Shown one piece after another: positions 1 to 5,517 of a stretch of DNA of 5,517 bases. A program made the translations under genes and the position numbers. Position 1 is the stretch's first letter, and every line of letters starts with the position of its first letter. The notes under the pieces are model-generated. The model was not told where the DNA came from and did no database searches. It was given only the letters and a program-made list of their open reading frames with translations. Source of the stretch: an uncultured bacterium (GTDB taxonomy: Bacteria; Patescibacteriota; Minisyncoccia; Phycocordibacterales; CAIJYI01); contig CALMXW010000058.1 in assembly GCA_937871115.1 (NCBI GenBank), positions 1-5,517 on the forward strand. The letters run 5' to 3'.

Positions 1-1
1 T

Positions 2-838
2 GAGCGACTCCAGAAGTTTTATCGATCACTGAAAAAAGAACTCGCGAAAGAAGGATACAAAGACGTAAAGACGACACACCGCATCAAAGGTCTGTACAGC
101 TTGTACCGAAAACTCAAGGAATACGAGATGGACATGGAGAAAATCTACGATGTCCTCGCCATCCGCGTTACGGTACCTACGGTGACCGACTGTTACCTCG
201 TGCTCGGGCTCATCCACGGCATCTGGCGCCCACTGCCGGGCCGTATCAAAGACTACATCGCTTTCCCAAAGCCAAACGGCTATCGCTCTTTGCACACCAC
301 CATCTTCACCGGAGACGGCGGGGTGGTAGAGATTCAAATCCGCACGGAAGAAATGCATCGCGAGGCGGAGTTTGGTATCGCGGCGCACTTCGCCTACAAA
401 GAGGGCTCATTCGACAGCAAGAAAAAGCGTGAACGATTCGGAAAAAAATACGCCTGGATGAAAGACCTGCTTGATCTTCACAATGAGACCACCGAGTCTG
501 GTGAATTTCTTGAGCGACTCAAGATGGACTTTTTCACCAACCGGGTTTTCGTTTTTACCCCCAAGGGTGACGTTATCGATCTTCCCACCGACTCGAGCCC
601 CATCGACTTTGCCTACGCCATTCACTCCGACATCGGCGACCACTCCTTCGGCGCGAAAGTAAATGGAAAGTTTGTCACCCTCGACACCTATCTCAAAAAC
701 GGCGACATCGTCGACATCGAGACAAAGAAAAATGTTTCTCCGACAGTAAAATGGCTCGACTATGCGAAGACATCTGTCGCAAGACGGCATATTAGGAATT
801 CTCTCCTCAAAAAGAAACAAGCGCGCGGAGAAAAATAA
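2..838 (+). CDS. RelA/SpoT-family (p)ppGpp synthetase, 5'-truncated by the window edge; ends just after the TGS domain
   Basis: RSH enzymes transfer pyrophosphate from ATP to GDP/GTP to make (p)ppGpp, the stringent-response alarmone; bifunctional members also hydrolyse it through an N-terminal HD domain. The open frame enters from the left edge; 278 residues and a TAA stop are visible. The synthetase domain fills about visible residues 10-135. HRIKGLYSLYRKL (26-38) carries the Arg, Lys and Lys of the ATP-binding stretch. The Asp of IYDVLAIR is residue 50, RIKD is 81-84, PNGYRSLHT (91-99) has the nucleotide-stacking Tyr and the His, and EIQIRT begins at Glu110. No expected catalytic residue is missing. 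RIKD matches the RxKD signature of bifunctional Rel/SpoT enzymes rather than the ExDD of RelA, so an HD hydrolase domain is expected upstream but unseen. A TGS domain follows (about 182-241, VFVFTPKGDVIDLP onwards). The protein stops about 37 residues later, without the usual helical, zinc-finger and ACT/RRM domains. TTG at 101 lies inside the domain and is not the start. Confidence 0.95.
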   Translation, partial: ERLQKFYRSLKKELAKEGYKDVKTTHRIKGLYSLYRKLKEYEMDMEKIYDVLAIRVTVPTVTDCYLVLGLIHGIWRPLPGRIKDYIAFPKPNGYRSLHTTIFTGDGGVVEIQIRTEEMHREAEFGIAAHFAYKEGSFDSKKKRERFGKKYAWMKDLLDLHNETTESGEFLERLKMDFFTNRVFVFTPKGDVIDLPTDSSPIDFAYAIHSDIGDHSFGAKVNGKFVTLDTYLKNGDIVDIETKKNVSPTVKWLDYAKTSVARRHIRNSLLKKKQARGEK

Positions 839-854
839 CACAACAACGATGTTA
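831..854 (-). terminator. possible weak intrinsic terminator of the 1319-residue gene
   Basis: Read on the - strand just after the TAG stop, TAACA (854-850) can pair with TGTTA (840-836), with one possible inner U-G pair and a loop of about 7-9 bases. TTTTT (835-831) follows directly. The position and the T-run suit a terminator, but the stem is short and A/T-rich. It overlaps the stop codon (836-838) and last codons of the convergent RSH gene. On the + strand the same hairpin has no T-run after it, so it would not obviously terminate RSH transcription. Confidence 0.35.
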
Positions 855-855
855 G

Positions 856-3800
856 CTAGGTAAATTTTATCTGTGCCATTTTAATATTTTTCCTCGCCTC
901 CTCTACTGTCTCAAAGAGTCTTCGTTCGTTCTCTGAACTATTTTTCCCTGAAATATCAAATCGGGTCCGAAGCTCTTGTATTCCGTCGTAGAGTGCCCCC
1001 ATACGGTTCATCACAACTTTCTGATCGTCTGGGGTCATACTTGGGCCACCCCGATATTTTTCCTGCTGTACACCAAGAAGAAGCTCGTCGAAGAAACGAT
1101 TCACTTTTTCTCGCACAAACTTTTCTGCCTCCGCTTTTGTGTTCACTCCGGCTGCTTCTTTCTGTGTTTCTTCCATCATCTCTTTCGTCCAAAAGCTCCG
1201 AGCCGTGAGATTTTTTTGATCTATTTCTTTTTCTGTATAAAACTCTCTGTTTATTTCACCTTCAGCAAAAATCTTCTTCCCTTGTACCAATCCTACCCCC
1301 GCAAGACCAGCCACACTGCCTGCTTGGATTATTTCCTCGGCGTGCTTATGTGAAATTCCTGTCTCTTCTGCAAGAGTATCCGCTCCGGCATCGATAATTT
1401 TTGAAGCGGGTGCTTTGAGTGGCGAATTCGTCCCTGGTAATTCTTCCGCGCGGTGGATTACTGTCAGCTCCGGCCCCGCATGTGAGCCACCCTGCGGTGT
1501 GTGAGCGTCTGCCTCATGCAGATACCCCGCACCCTTTCCGGAAGCATACTCTACTTCAAGATGCGCCTTACCGTCTGCGCCAATATCTACTTTCACCACA
1601 TCGCCTTCGTGCACCAAATCTTTTCCGTGCCCGCCATGTGTCGCCTCATATTCTTTCCACAAATTTGCCGTCTTTGTTTCGGCCCATTTGTGAAGTGCCG
1701 CTGTGTCTTCAATCTTCCCCTGATATCCAAGTTTTGTAGCATTCTCCGGCTTTCCTAAAATACCGTCTCGTACCGAACGCCAGATGGAGTCGTGTTCACC
1801 GGGCTTGGTGTTGTGAATAAGGTCGGTAAAAGGTTCTTTCGATTTAGGAGTACCGAATTGAGAAAGAGCTTTTTGTATGTGAATATCATCAACGGTCTTG
1901 CCGCTATTTTTTCCAAGATTCTTTTTGAGAGTGTCCAGAGCATCCCCACTTTTTTCCGTTAATTTTTTAAACCAGTTTTCCTGTAGTCCATTATTCGTGT
2001 TTGATGGCGGAGTAGTTGAGACTGTTGCAGAGGCCGCAGGTGATGAGCCAGGAGAAGCCGGGGTTTCTTGTCCAAAAGTTTCGGTTGCCCCATGATCTTG
2101 AGGATTGGCAGGAGCAACTTGTGGCACAACAGTTGAAACGTTTTTCCCCGCGCTGCCGGGTGTTGCCGCCTCTGCCGCTTTGCTTCCATGCGCCAAAGTA
2201 CCAAGCTCCGCAAGCGCTGCGCCGATAGCTCCACCAAAAACCACTCCAAGCAACATGCCCTGGCGTACTCTTTGCTGTAACAATTTCTTTTCTTCGGCGT
2301 TGATTTTTTCTCCTTGGCCGTCTAAGAGCGCGTCGATCTTGGCTTTCATATCTACTGTCTTGACTGTTGTCTCACCAGTTTCTTCCACCCGCTTATTACC
2401 CTCGCCTTCTCCGACAAATTTTCTCCCTCCGATAGCATTTTCATCCGAGACAATATTCCCGTCCTGAGCATCAACTAATTTGCGATTTTTTACTTTAATA
2501 TCTCGAAATGTCCCAGTTGCATACGTGTTTATGAGCGAGCGGGCCTGAGCGAGCGCAAAAGCAAGTGCATAGGAAGATTTCACCCCACCCATGTTGTCCT
2601 CAGACGTCACCAAACCATTCTCAAGTTTTTGTTCAGTATAGTAGATTCGATCAGCGAGAATCTTTGAAATCTTCTCTTCCTCTTCCGTTCCTATCGCTCC
2701 CTGCATCCGGGCAATAGCGTACTCAAGTTTGTCTGCCATCTTCATCTCGCTCTCTTTTTTATTGTCCGCTATCTCAAGCTTAGCTCTTTTCTGTGCCATC
2801 TCTCGCCCAATCCAGCCGCCAGACAATGACCCAGCCAAAGCACCTACGCCCGCGACACCGAGAAGTCCTCCGGAAGCCACCGCAGCAGATGCTGTGCCGA
2901 GAGCCATGGCAAGAGATCGAGAGACATTCCCCATCGCAAAGAGTTTACCGCGCTCAAGCATTGCCGCCTTGAGGCCTTCTTTCCAGGCACTCGCGTCTTT
3001 CGTGCCAGCAAAAACTTCTTCAATTTTCGGATCAGCGTTAAAAAGCTGGCTCCATCGCACGCGTTTGTCGAGCGATATTAATTTTTCGTAAGAAACACGA
3101 TTGCCATTGGAGTCAGTGGCGAATTCAAGCATTGTCTGAGCTGAGAGATAATTATTCTTCGCTGTATCGTACTTTTGCTGCTCCTCGGGATTTTTGCTCC
3201 ATGCCCATTCGGGGCGGACTTTCATAAATTCTCCTGCAGTAATGTTGTACTCCTCAAGAGCCTCCTTCACATTCTGCTCCATCTGTACGCCCCCTAGATC
3301 TTTTTCTGGAGCAAATTTTATCTCTAGTGTACCATCTGCGTTCTGCACTACTTCTGGCGCCTGGCTCGCCTGAGCAATCATCTCTTTCAGCACCTCTTTG
3401 TATTGCTCTTTATTCCCTTCCGTATTTTCTAAAACTTCCTTTACCCCAGACGTAAGCTCGCTTTCCCGGCGATAGGTCTTCGTCACACCATACCAAGCTC
3501 TCTTCACGAATCCTCTCCAACCCTTCGCATCTGCATATCTTTCGCGCTCTTTTTGCGTATGTGCTTTCAGTGCTTCCTCTTTAGCATTGTCGAGGGCAAA
3601 AGCTTTAAGATTATCTAAAAGCAAAGCCTGCTGACCAGGAGTCAGGTCTTCAAACTTCAGTATTTTTTTCTCTGCATCCTCACCGACTTCTGCGGTGAGG
3701 CTTTTCAAATCTTCTTCTGTGAGTTTAAAATCTTCTTCAAACTTCCGCGCCACTTCTGCGTCGATTTGCTTCTCTTCTCCGTGAGCTACGGGTTCTAAAA

Positions 3801-4815
3801 CCTCTGGCACTGAAGGTGGCACAATTTCTTCTTCAGTAGAAACGTCTCCTGGCACCACCCCCGCAGTCTCATCTGCTTCTGCTTGCTGCTGCTCTGAAGT
3901 AAGCGGGGTAACCCCTTCTGTCCCGCCTGTAATCCCGCCAGCCATCTGATCCATTTCTGCCTGTAAATCTGCAGGAGTAAGTTGTGTGACTGCTTCTGAC
4001 TCAACGGTCTCAGTTACTATAGAAGTATCCGGGGTTGTTTCTATAGCCACCACAGGTACTTCGGGGACAGGCTTCTGGGGCACTGGTCGAGTGGTTTTGC
4101 GTACCACTTCTTGTATCACTACCGGTTGTTTTGGCTCAGTAGTTTTATGTCGTATTACAGCATCTATTGCCGAAGCACGATCGGTGTCACCGGGTACTGG
4201 TGACTTGGCCAAGCGATCGCGCTCTTGATACAAAACAGAAAGACTCGTTCCAGTAAGGCGATCTCTTTCTTCCTGTGGCACTGCCGCGAGAGCCCGCTCT
4301 TGCTCTTCAAGAGATACCGTATGTGGCACCACCACTAGCCTTGGCTCTGTTTTTACTTGAACTTTCGTTCCCTCTTGAGTGGGAGCTTTCTTTTCTTGTT
4401 CATCGAAAACATACTCAGCATTCCCTCGCACGCCATCCAAAGTATTTTTCCATTCTTCTTCGCTACGCGCACCACGTTCAACAAGTTTCTGAAAATTTTC
4501 GAGCCGCTCTGTGACAAAAGCTCTTCTTCTCTCTTCTTGCTCTGGAGAAAGTCCAGATTTCTCTTCGGGTTTTGAATTTGGCGTTGCGGCCGGGATGGCT
4601 TCCTCAGGTTTTACTCCTGGCAACGGAGCATCTTCTCTCTGATACGCCGCTTCGAAAATATGATTAATTTTACTCTTCAATTCTTTCTCTTTTGGGTCCT
4701 CTTCTTGTGTAGGAGTTTCTTCTGGTGGAGTCTCCCTCACAACAAGCTCGCCGTTTCCTAAAGCAGTAGTAAGCTGTTCAGCAAGACTCTGTGGCTGGTT
4801 GGATTTTTTTTCCAT
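856..4815 (-). CDS. very long cysteine-free membrane-anchored protein of unknown function (1319 residues)
   Basis: I do not recognise a named family. ATG at 4815 is the only ATG before codon 288, and an in-frame TGA lies 24 bases upstream, so the start is well supported although no Shine-Dalgarno sequence is visible. Residues 1-350 are rich in Glu, Pro, Thr and Gln and probably disordered, with a Pro/Val-rich stretch at 225-262 and a degenerate 26-residue repeat at 276-324. Residues 350-625 look helical and charged; 388-449 (from FEDLTPGQQALLLDNL to KTYRR) resembles, from memory, a block seen in other large Parcubacterial hypothetical proteins. Residues 634-670 form a Gly/Ala-rich hydrophobic hairpin, 853-873 a single hydrophobic span, and 880-943 a Pro/Ala/Ser/Thr linker. 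A soluble module at about 946-1100 contains HDSIWRS and LVHEGDVVKV, loosely reminiscent of LysM-like units. A short hydrophobic segment (1162-1179) precedes a charged helical C-terminus. Flanking Lys/Arg suggest both ends are cytoplasmic and 874-1161 lies outside. A structural or envelope-linked scaffold is possible but unproven. Confidence 0.93.
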   Translation of the reverse strand: MEKKSNQPQSLAEQLTTALGNGELVVRETPPEETPTQEEDPKEKELKSKINHIFEAAYQREDAPLPGVKPEEAIPAATPNSKPEEKSGLSPEQEERRRAFVTERLENFQKLVERGARSEEEWKNTLDGVRGNAEYVFDEQEKKAPTQEGTKVQVKTEPRLVVVPHTVSLEEQERALAAVPQEERDRLTGTSLSVLYQERDRLAKSPVPGDTDRASAIDAVIRHKTTEPKQPVVIQEVVRKTTRPVPQKPVPEVPVVAIETTPDTSIVTETVESEAVTQLTPADLQAEMDQMAGGITGGTEGVTPLTSEQQQAEADETAGVVPGDVSTEEEIVPPSVPEVLEPVAHGEEKQIDAEVARKFEEDFKLTEEDLKSLTAEVGEDAEKKILKFEDLTPGQQALLLDNLKAFALDNAKEEALKAHTQKERERYADAKGWRGFVKRAWYGVTKTYRRESELTSGVKEVLENTEGNKEQYKEVLKEMIAQASQAPEVVQNADGTLEIKFAPEKDLGGVQMEQNVKEALEEYNITAGEFMKVRPEWAWSKNPEEQQKYDTAKNNYLSAQTMLEFATDSNGNRVSYEKLISLDKRVRWSQLFNADPKIEEVFAGTKDASAWKEGLKAAMLERGKLFAMGNVSRSLAMALGTASAAVASGGLLGVAGVGALAGSLSGGWIGREMAQKRAKLEIADNKKESEMKMADKLEYAIARMQGAIGTEEEEKISKILADRIYYTEQKLENGLVTSEDNMGGVKSSYALAFALAQARSLINTYATGTFRDIKVKNRKLVDAQDGNIVSDENAIGGRKFVGEGEGNKRVEETGETTVKTVDMKAKIDALLDGQGEKINAEEKKLLQQRVRQGMLLGVVFGGAIGAALAELGTLAHGSKAAEAATPGSAGKNVSTVVPQVAPANPQDHGATETFGQETPASPGSSPAASATVSTTPPSNTNNGLQENWFKKLTEKSGDALDTLKKNLGKNSGKTVDDIHIQKALSQFGTPKSKEPFTDLIHNTKPGEHDSIWRSVRDGILGKPENATKLGYQGKIEDTAALHKWAETKTANLWKEYEATHGGHGKDLVHEGDVVKVDIGADGKAHLEVEYASGKGAGYLHEADAHTPQGGSHAGPELTVIHRAEELPGTNSPLKAPASKIIDAGADTLAEETGISHKHAEEIIQAGSVAGLAGVGLVQGKKIFAEGEINREFYTEKEIDQKNLTARSFWTKEMMEETQKEAAGVNTKAEAEKFVREKVNRFFDELLLGVQQEKYRGGPSMTPDDQKVVMNRMGALYDGIQELRTRFDISGKNSSENERRLFETVEEARKNIKMAQIKFT
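3844..3990 (-). repeat. two-copy degenerate 26-residue repeat in the large protein
   Basis: Residues 276-298 and 302-324 align at a period of 26 with the shared pattern V-T-x-L-T-(4x)-Q-A-E-x-D-x-x-A-G-(3x)-G, about 11 identical positions of 23. It lies in the acidic, probably disordered N-terminal third. It suggests an old internal duplication in a linker, but low-complexity composition could produce part of the similarity. Confidence 0.45.
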
Positions 4816-4835
4816 ACAAAAGATATTTTGCTTTA

Positions 4836-4864
4836 ATCATACCCTACCCGACGCCCAACGGTAA
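4836..4864 (-). promoter_or_regulatory. possible sigma-70-type promoter for the large gene
   Basis: Downstream of the rnc terminator the - strand carries TATGAT (4841-4836), one mismatch from TATAAT. A poor -35 candidate, TTACCG (4864-4859), sits 17 bases further upstream with only three of six consensus matches. There are 20 bases between the -10 hexamer and the ATG at 4815, so the 5' untranslated region would be very short, about 10-15 bases. The location suits a promoter, since rnc transcription should stop before it, but the sequence match alone is weak. Confidence 0.3.
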
Positions 4865-4877
4865 TAAAATTCTGTGG

Positions 4878-4903
4878 AAAACAAAAAGCGAACCGAAGCC
4901 CGC
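4878..4903 (-). terminator. intrinsic terminator of rnc with a UUCG tetraloop
   Basis: Twelve bases after the rnc stop codon the - strand reads GCGGGC-TTCG-GTTCGC (4903-4888), giving a six-pair stem (two of them G-U) closed by the very stable C(UUCG)G tetraloop. TTTTTGTTTT (4887-4878) follows at once. This is a textbook rho-independent terminator. It separates rnc from the large gene on the same strand. Confidence 0.87.
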
Positions 4904-4915
4904 ATTCTGTTTCTT

Positions 4916-5517
4916 TTATTTCATCTTCCAGCCTTTAATGAGGAGTCCTTCGCGCGCGGCATCTTGCTCGGCTTCTTGTTTCGATTTTCCCGAACCTTCC
5001 GCTACGAGTGATTCTCCGAGATACACCCCAACGCGGAATTCTTTATTGTGATCCGGTCCAGACTCGGCCACCACGCGATACGTAGGCGTGACACCCGTCA
5101 CCTCCTGGGCTCGCTCTTGGAAAAAACTTTTTGCATCCTGCCAAAGCTTTTTTTCTACGATTTCGTCCGTCATCGGATACACATGCTCAGAAATAAATTT
5201 CTCAGTCACTTCATACCCCTGGTCGAGATATATTGCGCCAATGAGCGCCTCAATGGCGTTGGCGAGAATAAACTGTCGCGCCTTGCCCATATCTTTTGCC
5301 TCTCCGCGAGAAAGCAAAATGTAGTCACCCATCCCCATCTGTGTTGCTACAAAAGAAAGTGCATTGGCGTTTACGAGCCCGGCCCGATAGGCGGTGAGGT
5401 TGCCCTCAGTCTCTTGTGGGTATTTCTTATACAGAAAGTCGGTCACCGCAAGCTCAAGTACCGCATCACCGAGAAATTCGAGGCGCTCGTTGTGTGTGAG
5501 ACCACGCTCTCTCGATT
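4916..5517 (-). CDS. rnc: ribonuclease III, N-terminus cut by the window edge
   Basis: RNase III cleaves double-stranded RNA, acting in rRNA precursor maturation and mRNA turnover. The frame enters from the right edge and ends at TAA (4918-4916); 199 residues are visible, so about 25-40 N-terminal residues are probably missing for a family of roughly 225-240. The signature NERLEFLGDAVLEL lies at visible residues 9-22, with Glu13 and Asp17 matching E. coli Glu41 and Asp45. EGNLTAYRAGLVN and RGEAKDMGKARQFILANAIEALIGAIYLDQGY complete the catalytic domain, in the usual order. Glu89 matches E. coli Glu117, but the site of Asp114 is Asn86 (codon at 5260-5258). A double-stranded RNA-binding domain follows (about 127-195): DAKSFFQE, PTYRVV, GPDHNKEF and the C-terminal GSGKSKQEAEQDAA helix. 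GTG at 5446 lies inside the catalytic domain, after the signature, and is not the start. The gene has its own terminator 12 bases downstream. Confidence 0.96.
   Translation of the reverse strand, partial: SRERGLTHNERLEFLGDAVLELAVTDFLYKKYPQETEGNLTAYRAGLVNANALSFVATQMGMGDYILLSRGEAKDMGKARQFILANAIEALIGAIYLDQGYEVTEKFISEHVYPMTDEIVEKKLWQDAKSFFQERAQEVTGVTPTYRVVAESGPDHNKEFRVGVYLGESLVAEGSGKSKQEAEQDAAREGLLIKGWKMK

Noticed and set aside
26..388. - strand open frame of 120 codons opposite the RSH synthetase domain
   Set aside because: The + strand encodes conserved synthetase motifs throughout this stretch, so the opposite frame is a shadow.
976..1353. + strand open frame of 125 codons, rich in Phe, Leu, Cys and Ser
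   Set aside because: It is antisense to the large gene and its composition is what opposite-strand Glu/Lys codons produce. It has no recognisable domain or ribosome binding site.
2105..2467. + strand open frame of 120 codons opposite the Pro/Ala/Ser/Thr linker and single span
   Set aside because: It is a shadow of the biased codons in the large gene; there is no family resemblance and several other shadows overlap it.
2729..3091. + strand open frame of 120 codons with a hydrophobic start resembling a signal peptide
   Set aside because: It is antisense to charged and Gly/Ala-rich codons of the large gene; the signal-like start is a by-product of reversed Lys/Glu codons.
4778..4840. 20-codon frame starting at an out-of-frame ATG upstream of the large gene
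   Set aside because: It is too short to support as a gene, has no ribosome binding site and its ATG falls inside the -10 candidate. I mention it only as a possible regulatory oddity.
4791..5051. + strand open frame spanning the rnc/large-gene gap
   Set aside because: It crosses the rnc terminator and the end of rnc in antisense, with no domain or conserved motif.
5444..5446. GTG as the start codon of RNase III
   Set aside because: The same frame continues upstream through NERLEFLGD, the essential family signature, so the real start is beyond the window.

Overview
The window holds three protein genes and almost no non-coding DNA. A stringent-response synthetase of the RelA/SpoT (RSH) family runs on the + strand and is cut by the left edge. 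A very long membrane-anchored protein of unknown function (1319 residues) runs on the - strand. Ribonuclease III (rnc) runs on the - strand and is cut by the right edge. I see no tRNA, rRNA, CRISPR array, insertion sequence or other sign of a mobile region. The long + strand reading frames opposite the 1319-residue gene look like shadows.

The likely host is a bacterium of the Candidate Phyla Radiation (Patescibacteria, probably Parcubacteria-like). This is inferred from four things: an RSH protein that stops right after its TGS domain, an RNase III reading ILANAIEALIG where ILADxxEALIG is usual, a very long Glu/Pro-rich protein with Gly/Ala-rich membrane segments, and a start codon without a clear Shine-Dalgarno sequence. 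None of these is decisive alone, and I could not search a database.

Layout: the RSH gene ends at 838. Only 17 bases separate it from the end of the convergent 1319-residue gene (856-4815, -). A weak hairpin with a T-run, overlapping the RSH stop codon, may terminate the large gene. Upstream of the large gene lies a 100-base gap. It holds a clear intrinsic terminator for rnc (C-UUCG-G hairpin plus T-run, 4878-4903) and a possible weak promoter for the large gene. The large gene therefore seems to be its own transcription unit, although it follows rnc on the same strand.

The main unknown is the large protein. It has no cysteine in 1319 residues and a disordered acidic/proline-rich N-terminal third. 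Helical regions follow, then a Gly/Ala-rich membrane hairpin and a single membrane span. After that come a Pro/Ala/Ser/Thr linker leading into a possibly extracytoplasmic module, a fourth short hydrophobic segment and a charged helical C-terminus. The two flanking genes are housekeeping functions ((p)ppGpp metabolism and dsRNA processing) and say little about its role.
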